Below are positions 41,906 through 49,980 of a stretch of 64,000 bases of DNA, piece by piece; position 1 is the stretch's first letter, and the number at the start of each line of letters is the position of its first letter. Position numbers and translations under genes: made by a program. The stretch is from Sphaerotilus mobilis (GTDB taxonomy: Bacteria; Pseudomonadota; Gammaproteobacteria; Burkholderiales; Burkholderiaceae_C), in NCBI RefSeq assembly GCF_004216565.1, contig NZ_SGWV01000011.1, positions 186,001-250,000 of the forward strand, read 5' to 3'. The notes under the pieces were generated by a model that did not search any database, was not told where the DNA came from, and was given only the letters and a program-made list of their open reading frames with translations.

Positions 41906-41921
41906 TGGTGCGGAAATTGCA
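41906..41921 (+). promoter_or_regulatory. Candidate sigma-54 promoter of the permease-kinase gene
   Basis: TGGTGCGGAAATTGCA matches TGGCACG-N4-TTGCA at 10 of 12 defined bases, with the invariant GG and GC at the correct 10-base spacing. It lies about 60 bases before the ATG at 41982. If used, it rules out the upstream ATG at 41895. Confidence 0.45.
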
Positions 41922-41981
41922 AAGGTCATCGATCCGCCCCGTCGATCCGATCCCGCCCGCCCGCCAGCCCTGCCGCCGCCG

Positions 41982-44900
41982 ATGTCCGCACCGCCCCTTG
42001 CCGACCTGGATGACGCCGCCGCCCCGCCGCAGCGCGTCATCAAGGTCCGGCGCGACTACAACAGCTGGGTCGCCAGCGAGACGCTGGAGGACTACGCGCT
42101 GCGCTTCACGCCGCGCAGCGCCCGGCGCTGGGGCATCGGCCGGGTCGCCAACACCGCCTTCGGGGGCGCGTCATCCTTTCTGGTGCTGGAGGCGGTCGGC
42201 GCGACCCTGCTGGTGCAGCACGGCTTCGTCAACGCGGCGCTGGCCATCCTGGCGACCGCGCTGGTGATCGCGCTGGCCGGCATCCCCATCAGCGTCTACG
42301 CCGCCCGCCACGGCCTGGACATGGACCTGCTGACCCGCGGCGCGGGCTTTGGCTACATCGGCTCGACGTTGACCTCGTTGATCTATGCGAGCTTCACCTT
42401 CATCTTCTTTGCGCTCGAAGCGGCCGTCATGGCCTATGCGCTCGAACTGGCCTTCGACATCCCGCCGGCCTGGGGCTACCTGATCTGCGCGCTGGTGGTG
42501 ATCCCGCTGGTCACGCACGGCGTCACGCTGATCAGCCGGCTGCAGGTCTGGAGCCAGCCGATCTGGTTGCTGATGCTGCTGCTGCCCTATGCCTACGTGT
42601 TCGCGCGCAACCCCGGCCTGCTTGACGAGCTGCGCGCCTACGGCGGAGAGCGCGGCCTGACCCACTTCGACGGCCTGGCCTTCGGCTCGGCCATGACGGT
42701 GGGCATCGCGCTGATCACGCAGATGGGCGAGCAGGCCGACTACCTGCGCTTCATGCCCGAGCGCACGCGCGAGAACCGCGTCCGCTGGTGGGCCGGCACG
42801 CTGGTCGGCGGCATCGGCTGGATCGTGCCGGGCGTGCTCAAGATGCTGGGCGGTGCGCTGCTGGCCAGCCTGGCGATCGGCCATTCGGTGCCGACCGAAC
42901 GGGCGGTCGACCCCAACCAGATGTACCTGGCGGCCTATGAATACGTCTTCCCGAACTACGCCTGGGCGGTGGCCGCCACGGCGCTGTTCGTGGTGGTGTC
43001 GCAGCTCAAGATCAACGTCACCAACGCCTATGCCGGCTCGCTGGCCTGGAGCAACTTCTTCTCGCGCGTGGCGCACAGCCACCCGGGGCGGGTGGTCTGG
43101 ATGCTGTTCAACATCCTGATCGCGCTGGTGCTGATGGAGCTGGACGTCTTCCAGGCGCTCGGCGGCGTGCTGGGGCTCTACAGCAACCTCGCCATCAGCT
43201 GGCTGATGGCGGTGGTCGCCGACCTCGTCATCAACAAGCCGCTGGGCCTGTCGCCGCGCGGCATCGAGTTCCGGCGGGCCTACCTCTACGACATCAACCC
43301 GGTGGGCGTCGGTGCGATGGTGCTGGCCTCGCTGCTGTCGGTGGCGGCCTACCTGGGTCTTTTCGGGCCCTGGGCGCAGGCCTGGTCGGCGGCGATCGCG
43401 CTGGTGACCGCCTGCCTCGCCTCACCGCTGATCGCCTGGGCGACCGGCGGTCGTTATTACATCGCCCGGCCGCAGCCCGCCTCGTGTGCCGGGGCCTGCG
43501 GCGGCGAGGCCTGTCCGGCCGGGTCTTACCAGCGACTCGCCAGCATCGCCCGCTGCAGCATTTGCGAGCGTGAATACGAGGGCGACGACATGGCCGCCTG
43601 CCCGGCCTATGGCGGGCCGATCTGCTCGCTGTGCTGCACGCTGGACGCGCGCTGCAACGACCTGTGCAAGCCCCACGCCCGCCTGTCGGTGCAATGGAGC
43701 GCGGCCCTGCGGCGCCTGCTGCCGCGCAGCATCTGGCCCTATCTGGACAAAGGCCTGGGCCATTTCGTGCTGCTGATGGTGGTCGTCGTGCCGCTGCTCG
43801 GGCTGATGTTCGGCGTGCTGTACCACCAGGAGCTGCGCTCGCTGGAGGCTCAGGGCCTGAGCCTGTCGACCGACCTCTGGACGGGTCTGCGCGACGGTCT
43901 GCGGGCCGGCTACGTCAAGGCCTATGCCGCCCTGCTGCTGGCCGCTGGCGTGGTGGCCTGGTGGCTGGTGCTGGCGCACCAGAGCCGCGTGGTGGCGCAG
44001 GAAGAATCGAACCGCCAGACCGAGGCCCTGCACCAGCAGACCGTGGCGCTGCAGCGCGAGATCGCCTCGCACCGCCAGACCGATCTGGCCTTGCAGGACG
44101 CCAAGGCCGTGGCCGATGCGGCGCGCGCCCAGGCCGAGGCCGCCAACGGTGCCAAGACCCGCTACATCACCGCCATCAGCCATGAGCTGCGCACGCCGCT
44201 GAACTCCATCCTCGGCTATGCCCAGTTGCTCGAAGAGGACGAGGCCATGCCGGCGCACCGGCGTCAGGCGGTGGGCGTGATCCGGCGTGGTGGCGACCAT
44301 CTGCTGTCGCTGATCGAGGGCACGCTGGACCTCGCCCGCATCGAAGGCGGCAAGCTCGCGCTGCAGTCCCGGCCGATGCGCTTTGCCGACACGCTGGGCG
44401 AGATCGCCCGGCTGTTCGAGCTGCAGGCCGCCTCCAAGGGCATCGCCTTCCGCAGCGAGTTCGACGCCCACCTGCCGGCCGTCGTGCGGGCCGACGAGCG
44501 ACGGCTGCGCCAGATCCTCATCAACCTGGTCGGCAATGCCGTCAAGTTCACGAGCCGCGGCCAGGTCGTGCTGCGGGTCCAGCATGCCCGCGAGATCGCC
44601 CGCTTCGAGATCATCGACTCCGGCCCCGGCATGGACGCGGCCGAGCTGGAGCGGGTCTTCGAGCCCTTCGAGCGTGGCTCGGCGGCGGGTGCCACCTCGG
44701 GCAGTGGCACCGGCCTGGGCCTGACCATCAGCCGCATGCTGACCGCCTTGATGGGCGGCGAGATGACGGTGCAGAGCACACCCGGCGTGGGCACCACCTT
44801 CCGGCTGACCCTGTTCCTGCCGGCGCTGGCCGACGATGCCGCGCTGCCGCGCGAGCAGGTGCCACAGCGCATCGGCCAGCGCGGCCGGCCGCGCCGCATC

Positions 44901-45569
44901 CTGGTGGTCGACAACGAGGAGGCCGACCGCGGCCTGCTGCTGTCGATGCTGGCGCCGCTGGGCTTCGATCTGCGCCAGGCCGCCAGTGGCGAGGACGCGC
45001 TGGCGCTGCTGGCCACGCTGGCGCCGCATGAGCGGCCCGAGGCCGTTTTCATGGACCTCGCCATGCCTGGCATCGACGGCTGGGAGACGCTGCGCCGGCT
45101 GCAGCGCGACTGGCCGGTGGGCACGCCGCTGCCGGCTCGCGCCATCGTCTCGGCCAATGCCTTTGACCAGGCGCTGGACAACGACGTGGGCATCACGCCG
45201 GCCGACTTCTTCGTCAAGCCGGTGCGCCTGCACGAGCTGCTCGACTGGCTGGGTCGCCAGCTGGCGATCGACTGGGTCGACGCACCCAAGCCGACCGGCA
45301 CACCGGTCTTGGCTGGCTCATCGACAGAGCCCGCTGCCGCTGCGCCGGCCTTGGCGCCCGACGCCGACCTGAGCACCTTGCGTGAAGCCTTGACGCTGGG
45401 CTACCAGCGTGGCGTGCTGCGCGCGCTCGATGCCCTGCAGCAGGCCCAGCCGCAGGCCGCGCCGCTGATCGAGCGCTGGCGCAGCCTGACCCGCAGCTTC
45501 CAGCTCGACACGCTGGTGCGAGAGGTGTCGTCCACCACCCCCAACCTGGAAGACGCCCGCCGTGCTTGA
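41982..45569 (+). CDS. NCS1-type permease fused to hybrid histidine kinase
   Basis: This 1195-residue membrane sensor has five parts. Residues about 25-490 form an NCS1 nucleobase:cation symporter-like permease (WGIGRVANTAFGGASSFLVL, YAARHGLDMDLLTRGAGFGY, QMGEQADYLRFMP). Residues about 503-567 form a Cys-rich, probably zinc-binding module with 11 Cys (ARCSICEREYEGDD, PICSLCCTLDARCNDLCKPH). Two more helices (about 594-614 and 647-666) and a coiled coil follow. The HisKA/HATPase part has the phospho-His in AISHELRTPLN (about 733), NLVGNAVKFT, DSGPGMD and GTGLGLTIS. A receiver domain has its Asp in VFMDLAMPGIDG (about 1025). A LuxR-type regulator gene overlaps its end and urtABCDE follow. The natural ligand is probably a nucleobase, ureide or urea; this is inference. 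Confidence 0.88.
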   Translation: MSAPPLADLDDAAAPPQRVIKVRRDYNSWVASETLEDYALRFTPRSARRWGIGRVANTAFGGASSFLVLEAVGATLLVQHGFVNAALAILATALVIALAGIPISVYAARHGLDMDLLTRGAGFGYIGSTLTSLIYASFTFIFFALEAAVMAYALELAFDIPPAWGYLICALVVIPLVTHGVTLISRLQVWSQPIWLLMLLLPYAYVFARNPGLLDELRAYGGERGLTHFDGLAFGSAMTVGIALITQMGEQADYLRFMPERTRENRVRWWAGTLVGGIGWIVPGVLKMLGGALLASLAIGHSVPTERAVDPNQMYLAAYEYVFPNYAWAVAATALFVVVSQLKINVTNAYAGSLAWSNFFSRVAHSHPGRVVWMLFNILIALVLMELDVFQALGGVLGLYSNLAISWLMAVVADLVINKPLGLSPRGIEFRRAYLYDINPVGVGAMVLASLLSVAAYLGLFGPWAQAWSAAIALVTACLASPLIAWATGGRYYIARPQPASCAGACGGEACPAGSYQRLASIARCSICEREYEGDDMAACPAYGGPICSLCCTLDARCNDLCKPHARLSVQWSAALRRLLPRSIWPYLDKGLGHFVLLMVVVVPLLGLMFGVLYHQELRSLEAQGLSLSTDLWTGLRDGLRAGYVKAYAALLLAAGVVAWWLVLAHQSRVVAQEESNRQTEALHQQTVALQREIASHRQTDLALQDAKAVADAARAQAEAANGAKTRYITAISHELRTPLNSILGYAQLLEEDEAMPAHRRQAVGVIRRGGDHLLSLIEGTLDLARIEGGKLALQSRPMRFADTLGEIARLFELQAASKGIAFRSEFDAHLPAVVRADERRLRQILINLVGNAVKFTSRGQVVLRVQHAREIARFEIIDSGPGMDAAELERVFEPFERGSAAGATSGSGTGLGLTISRMLTALMGGEMTVQSTPGVGTTFRLTLFLPALADDAALPREQVPQRIGQRGRPRRILVVDNEEADRGLLLSMLAPLGFDLRQAASGEDALALLATLAPHERPEAVFMDLAMPGIDGWETLRRLQRDWPVGTPLPARAIVSANAFDQALDNDVGITPADFFVKPVRLHELLDWLGRQLAIDWVDAPKPTGTPVLAGSSTEPAAAAPALAPDADLSTLREALTLGYQRGVLRALDALQQAQPQAAPLIERWRSLTRSFQLDTLVREVSSTTPNLEDARRA

Positions 45570-46524
45570 CCGCAACGCCAGCGACATCGTGCTGATCGTC
45601 GACGACGTGCCCGACAACCTCGCCGTGCTGCACGATGCGCTTGACGAGTCCGGCTACACCGTGCTGGTGGCGACCAATGGCGCGGACGCCATCGCGCGCG
45701 CCGTGCAGGCGCGTCCGCATGTCGTGCTGCTCGATGCGGTCATGCCTGGCATGGACGGCTTCGAGGTCGCCCGCCGCCTCAAGGCCGATGCGGCGACCGC
45801 CCACATCCCCATCGTCTTCATGACCGGTCTGACCGAGACCGAACATGTGGTGGCCGCGTTTGCGGCCGGTGGCTGCGACTACGTCACCAAGCCGATTCGA
45901 GCCCGCGAGGTGCTGGCCCGCATCGCCGCCCACCTGCACACTGCGCGCGAACAGCGGCTGGCGCGCAATGCGCTCGATGCCTTCGGTCATGCCAGCCTGG
46001 TGGTGCGCCTGGTCGACGGCCGCATCCTCTGGCAGACCGCGCTGGCGCGGCAGATGCTGGCCGATGCGGCCGATGTGGCCGATCCCGCCAGCGGCGAGGC
46101 GCGCCGTGCACCCGTCGACCTGCTGGCCTGGCTGCAGCGCGAGGCTCATCGGGTGAGCCAGACCGATGCGGCCGGCAACGTCCCGCAGGCCCTCCCGCTG
46201 GATCTTGAACTCGGTGCCCGACGGCTGCGCTGCAGCCTGCAGGAGGCCACCGGCGACGGCGAGTGGCTGGTGGTGCTGCGCGAGTCCGACGACGCCGCCG
46301 CGCTGGAGGCGCTGGTGCTGGCCTTTCGCGTCACCCGGCGCGAGGCCGAGGTGCTGCTGTGGCTCTGCCGGGGCAAGACCAACCGCGACATCGGCGAGAT
46401 CCTCGGCGCCAGCGCGGCGACGGTGAAGAAGCACCTGGAACACGTCTACGAGAAGCTGGGCGTGGAGACCCGCAACGCCGCAGCGGCGGTGGCGATCGGC
46501 AAGGTGCCGCAGCTGGGGCGGTGA
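45562..46524 (+). CDS. LuxR/NarL-type response regulator
   Basis: This 320-residue regulator has an N-terminal receiver domain (VLIVDDVPDNLAVLHDALD, phospho-Asp in HVVLLDAVMPGMDG near 56, Lys in YVTKPIRAREV). A middle region at about 130-250 looks PAS-like (HASLVVRLVDGRILWQTALA). The C-terminal LuxR helix-turn-helix is VTRREAEVLLWLCRGKTNRD through KKHLEHVYEKLGVETRNAAA. The start is GTG at 45562, inside the kinase gene (8-base overlap), so kinase and regulator are made together. The urea transporter operon starts 292 bases downstream and is the most likely target. Confidence 0.92.
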   Translation: MLDRNASDIVLIVDDVPDNLAVLHDALDESGYTVLVATNGADAIARAVQARPHVVLLDAVMPGMDGFEVARRLKADAATAHIPIVFMTGLTETEHVVAAFAAGGCDYVTKPIRAREVLARIAAHLHTAREQRLARNALDAFGHASLVVRLVDGRILWQTALARQMLADAADVADPASGEARRAPVDLLAWLQREAHRVSQTDAAGNVPQALPLDLELGARRLRCSLQEATGDGEWLVVLRESDDAAALEALVLAFRVTRREAEVLLWLCRGKTNRDIGEILGASAATVKKHLEHVYEKLGVETRNAAAAVAIGKVPQLGR

Positions 46525-46550
46525 ACGGCCGTCGCCCGATGGCGACGGAT

Positions 46551-46620
46551 CACCCGCTCACCCGCTCACCCACTCACCCACTCACCCACTCACCCACTCA
46601 CCCACTCACCCACTCACCCG
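46551..46620. repeat. 8-base tandem repeat before urtA
   Basis: About 8.75 copies of CACCCRCT stand in a row; the first two are CACCCGCT and the rest CACCCACT. The tract begins 27 bases after the regulator stop and ends about 200 bases before urtA. It is non-coding. Confidence 0.95.
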
Positions 46621-46646
46621 CCGCGAGGCTTTGCGCCGGGCTGTGC

Positions 46647-46682
46647 GGCGTGTTTGGCGGCGTGTCGGGCGGCGTGTCGGGA
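46647..46682. repeat. 12-base tandem repeat before urtA
   Basis: Three units of GGCGTGTYKGGM (GGCGTGTTTGGC, GGCGTGTCGGGC, GGCGTGTCGGGA) follow the 8-base repeat tract and end ten bases before the TACGCC palindrome. Confidence 0.85.
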
Positions 46683-46692
46683 TGCGCCCACC

Positions 46693-46708
46693 TACGCCAT
46701 CCGGCGTA
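46693..46708. promoter_or_regulatory. Palindromic operator candidate upstream of urtA
   Basis: TACGCC-ATCC-GGCGTA is a perfect inverted repeat with 6-base arms, centred 116 bases before the urtA ATG. Size and spacing fit a LuxR/NarL-type dimer site, and the regulator gene is immediately upstream. Confidence 0.45.
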
Positions 46709-46816
46709 TGGGCGCCAAGCGTGACGCTGAGCACACTTCATCTCAGTCGCCGAAGACCTCGGTGCACGGATTCCTTCCCCAGCCCTCAACGCCCTCAACG
46801 ACCCGGAGCTACTCCC

Positions 46817-48094
46817 ATGCAAACCACCCGTCGCACGTTCGCCAAGACGCTCAGCGCTGTGTCGCTCGGCGTCGCCGCCCTGAGCCTGCCGCTGTTCGCG
46901 CAGGCCGCCGACACCATCAAGGTCGGCATCCTGCACTCGCTGTCGGGCACGATGGCCATTTCCGAGACGGTCCTCAAGGACGTCGCCCTGATGACCATCG
47001 ACGAGATCAACGCCAAGGGTGGCGTGCTCGGCAAGAAGCTCGAACCCGTCATCGTCGACCCGGCCTCGAACTGGCCGCTGTTCGCCGAGAAGGCCAAGCA
47101 GCTGATCGACCAGGACAAGGTCGCCGCCGTGTTCGGCTGCTGGACCTCGGTGTCGCGCAAGTCGGTGCTGCCGGTCTTCGAAGAGAAGAACTCGCTGCTG
47201 TTCTACCCCGTCCAGTACGAAGGTGAAGAGCTGTCCAAGAACGTGTTCTACACCGGTGCCGCGCCCAACCAGCAGGCCATTCCGGCGGTCGAATACCTGA
47301 TGAGCAAGGACGGCGGTTCGGCCAAGCGCTTCGTGCTGCTGGGCACCGACTACGTCTACCCGCGCACGACCAACAAGATCCTGCGCGCCTTCCTGAAGGC
47401 CAAGGGCATCCCCGAGTCCGACATCATCGAGGAGTACACCCCCTTCGGCCATGCCGACTACCAGTCGATCATCGCCAAGATCAAGAAGTTCGCCTCCGAA
47501 GGCAAGAAGACCGCCGTCGTCTCGACCATCAACGGCGACTCGAACGTGCCCTTCTACAAGGAACTGGGCAACCAGGGCCTGAAGGCGACCGACGTGCCGG
47601 TGGTGGCCTTCTCGGTGGGTGAGGAAGAGCTGCGCGGCGTCGACACCAAGCCGCTGGTCGGCCACCTGGCCGCCTGGAACTACTTCATGAGCGTCAAGAG
47701 CCCGGCCAACACCGAGTTCGTCAAGAAGTGGAGCGAGTACGCCAAGGCCAAGGGCATCGCCGGCCACAAAGACAAGCCGCTGACCAATGACCCGATGGAG
47801 GCCACCTACATCGGCCTGCACATGTGGGCCCAGGCCGTCGCCAAGGCCAAGACGACCGACACCGACAAGGTCATCGCCGCGATGGCTGGCCAGACCTTCC
47901 AGGCGCCGGGCGGCTTCGTCTCGACGATGGACAAGGAAAACCACCACCTGCACAAGCCGGTGTTCATCGGCGAGGTGAAGGCCGACGGCCAGTTCAACGT
48001 CGTGTGGAAGACCAAGGGCCCGGTCCAGGCCGATCCGTGGAGCGACTTCATTGCCGAGAACAAGGGCAAGAAGAACGTGCCGGAAAAGAAGTAA
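46817..48094 (+). CDS. urtA: Urea ABC transporter substrate-binding protein
   Basis: UrtA is the periplasmic urea-binding protein of the high-affinity UrtABCDE system. It has 425 residues. The signal peptide carries a Tat-like motif (TTRRTFAKTL) and ends FAQA-ADTIK. The mature part begins TIKVGILHSLSGTMAISETVL, typical of UrtA/AmiC-like binding proteins, and includes FGCWTSVSRKSVLPVFEEKN and YPVQYEGEELSKNVFY. The start at 46817 is chosen as the beginning of the signal peptide. A strong terminator after it suggests it is made in excess over the membrane components. Confidence 0.95.
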   Translation: MQTTRRTFAKTLSAVSLGVAALSLPLFAQAADTIKVGILHSLSGTMAISETVLKDVALMTIDEINAKGGVLGKKLEPVIVDPASNWPLFAEKAKQLIDQDKVAAVFGCWTSVSRKSVLPVFEEKNSLLFYPVQYEGEELSKNVFYTGAAPNQQAIPAVEYLMSKDGGSAKRFVLLGTDYVYPRTTNKILRAFLKAKGIPESDIIEEYTPFGHADYQSIIAKIKKFASEGKKTAVVSTINGDSNVPFYKELGNQGLKATDVPVVAFSVGEEELRGVDTKPLVGHLAAWNYFMSVKSPANTEFVKKWSEYAKAKGIAGHKDKPLTNDPMEATYIGLHMWAQAVAKAKTTDTDKVIAAMAGQTFQAPGGFVSTMDKENHHLHKPVFIGEVKADGQFNVVWKTKGPVQADPWSDFIAENKGKKNVPEKK

Positions 48095-48100
48095 CCCCCC

Positions 48101-48180
48101 CTACCGCAGCGCAGCTGCGGCCCCCCCAAGGGGGGGCGGGATGAGTGGACCGGCGGAGCCGGATCCACCATCCCCGCTGG
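48101..48180. repeat. GC-rich intergenic element between urtA and urtB
   Basis: It contains a CCCCCCC-AA-GGGGGGG hairpin and CCGGCGGAGCCGGATCCACC. The second half nearly matches CCGGCGAAGCCGGATCCACG in the urtB-urtC gap, so both gaps carry related elements. Confidence 0.6.
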
Positions 48181-48184
48181 TGGA

Positions 48185-48216
48185 GCGCCAGGGCCTTTGG
48201 GCCCGGCGCCTTTTTT
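48185..48216 (+). terminator. Rho-independent terminator between urtA and urtB
   Basis: GCGCC(A)GGGCC and GGCCCGGCGC pair around a TTTG loop, with one bulged A, and are followed by six T. It lies about 90 bases after urtA and should lower transcription into urtBCDE. Confidence 0.82.
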
Positions 48217-48262
48217 CGGTTGTTCGATTTTGCGCTGGGTGGATGGCGCTCAAGGTTGATTC

Positions 48263-49861
48263 ATGGTGCTGCGCAAGCTGTTGTCGGTGGCTCAGGTGCT
48301 GAGCCTGTGGCTGGTGCTGTCGGGAGGCTCGCATGCCTTGACGGCGCAGCAGGCTTTGACGATCGCGGCGGGGGAGACCGATGAGCGGATCGCGGCACTG
48401 AATGCGGCGGCTGGCGAGGGTGATCCGGCGCTGGCGGCGTTTGTGCAAGCGATGCTGGACGATGGCGTCAAGGTCGATGCGCAGCAGGCCTATGTCGTGC
48501 GCGAGGGCAAGACCTTCGTGGCTGGCACCGACACCGAGGCGACGCCGCCGGTCGATGCCGAGGATGTCGTCAACAACAACCGCATGCGTGGCGCGCTGGA
48601 AGCGGCGCTGGGCGTGCTCAAGCTGGTCTCGCCGGACGTGACGGTGCGCGCCGCTGCGCTGACGGAACTGGCCCGCAACCCGCTGGACGAGGCGCAGCTG
48701 CCGATGATCGAGAAGGCCTATGCGGCCGAGACCGATGCGGCGCTGAAGGCCCGTCTGGAGAACCTGCGTGCGACGCTGCTGGTCAGCGTCGCCGATCCGG
48801 CCCGCCGGCTGGAGGCCGCGACCGCGCTGGGTGCCAGCGCCGAGTCGGGCGTCAAGAGCCTGTTGCAGGAACGCCTGGCCGCCGGGGTCGAGACCGATCC
48901 CGCCGTGCGTGTGGCGCTGCTGAAGTCGCTCGCATCGGTCGAGTCCCGGCTGGCCTGGGGCGAACGGCTGGGCGTCGTCTTCACTGGCATCAGCCTGGGC
49001 TCGATCCTGCTGCTGGTGGCCCTGGGTCTGGCCATCACCTATGGCCTGATGGGCGTCATCAACATGGCCCACGGCGAGCTGATGATGATCGGCGCCTATG
49101 CCACCTATGTGGTGCAGAACGCCTTCCGGGCCTGGCTGCCCGATCTCTTCGATGCCTATGTGCTGGTCGCCATTCCGGTGTCCTTCCTGAGCGCCGCGCT
49201 GGTCGGTGCGGTGCTCGAGCGCAGCGTCATCCGCTGGCTATATGGCCGGCCGCTGGAGACACTGCTGGCGACCTGGGGCATCAGCCTGATGCTGATGCAG
49301 GCGGTGCGTTCGCTGTTCGGGGCGCAGAACGTCGCGGTCGAGAACCCGGCCTGGCTGTCGGGCGGCGTGCAGGTGGCGTCCAACCTGATCCTGCCCTTCA
49401 ACCGCCTGGCCATCGTCGCCTTCGCGTTCCTGGTGCTGGGCGGCGTGGCGCTGATGATCTCGCGCACCCGGCTCGGCCTGTTCGTGCGCGGCGTGACGCA
49501 GAACCGCCGCATGGCGTCCTGCATGGGCGTCAACACCGCCCGCATCGACACCTATGCCTTCTCGCTCGGCGCGGGCATCGCCGGTCTGGCCGGCTGCGCG
49601 CTGAGCCAGGTCGGCAACGTCGGCCCGGACCTGGGTCAGGGCTACATCGTCGACGCCTTCATGGTGGTCGTCACCGGCGGTGTCGGCCAGCTCGCCGGCA
49701 CGGTCTATGCGGCCCTGGGCCTGGGTGTGCTCAACAAGTTCCTCGAAGGATTTGCCGGCGCGGTGCTGGCCAAGATCATGGTGCTGGTGTGCATCGTGGT
49801 GTTCATCCAGAAGCGTCCGCAAGGCCTGTTCGCGATGAAGGGGCGGTCGGCCGAGGCGTGA
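48263..49861 (+). CDS. urtB: Urea ABC transporter permease UrtB
   Basis: UrtB is one of the two membrane subunits of the urea importer. The 532-residue length is typical of UrtB. The N-terminus holds a signal peptide (LLSVAQVLSLWLVLSGGSHA), and about 200 residues of soluble, helical, probably periplasmic sequence follow. A LivH-type permease then runs from about 230 (VVFTGISLGSILLLVALGLAITYGLMGVINMAHGE), with LLATWGISLMLMQAVRSLFG and GVTQNRRMASCMGVNTARID. The 168-base gap from urtA holds a terminator and a repeated GC-rich element. Confidence 0.94.
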   Translation: MVLRKLLSVAQVLSLWLVLSGGSHALTAQQALTIAAGETDERIAALNAAAGEGDPALAAFVQAMLDDGVKVDAQQAYVVREGKTFVAGTDTEATPPVDAEDVVNNNRMRGALEAALGVLKLVSPDVTVRAAALTELARNPLDEAQLPMIEKAYAAETDAALKARLENLRATLLVSVADPARRLEAATALGASAESGVKSLLQERLAAGVETDPAVRVALLKSLASVESRLAWGERLGVVFTGISLGSILLLVALGLAITYGLMGVINMAHGELMMIGAYATYVVQNAFRAWLPDLFDAYVLVAIPVSFLSAALVGAVLERSVIRWLYGRPLETLLATWGISLMLMQAVRSLFGAQNVAVENPAWLSGGVQVASNLILPFNRLAIVAFAFLVLGGVALMISRTRLGLFVRGVTQNRRMASCMGVNTARIDTYAFSLGAGIAGLAGCALSQVGNVGPDLGQGYIVDAFMVVVTGGVGQLAGTVYAALGLGVLNKFLEGFAGAVLAKIMVLVCIVVFIQKRPQGLFAMKGRSAEA

Positions 49862-49864
49862 CAT

Positions 49865-49965
49865 GACCCACCCCCTACGCGCCGCGCGCGCCCCCTCAAG
49901 GGGGCACCACCGGTGGCCCGGCGAAGCCGGATCCACGGTGGTTGCTGGACAAGAACGAGGACTGT
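49865..49965. repeat. GC-rich intergenic element between urtB and urtC
   Basis: GCCCCCTCAAGGGGGC forms a hairpin, and GGCGAAGCCGGATCCAC repeats, with small changes, a segment of the urtA-urtB gap. A related GC-rich hairpin lies between ureB and ureC. Confidence 0.6.
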
Positions 49966-49980
49966 GAGCCGGGATCGGCC

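Noticed and set aside
41895-41981. Longer N-terminus of the permease-kinase from the ATG at 41895
   Set aside because: The extra 29 residues are Pro/Arg-rich with no ribosome site, and the region overlaps a plausible sigma-54 promoter at 41906-41921.
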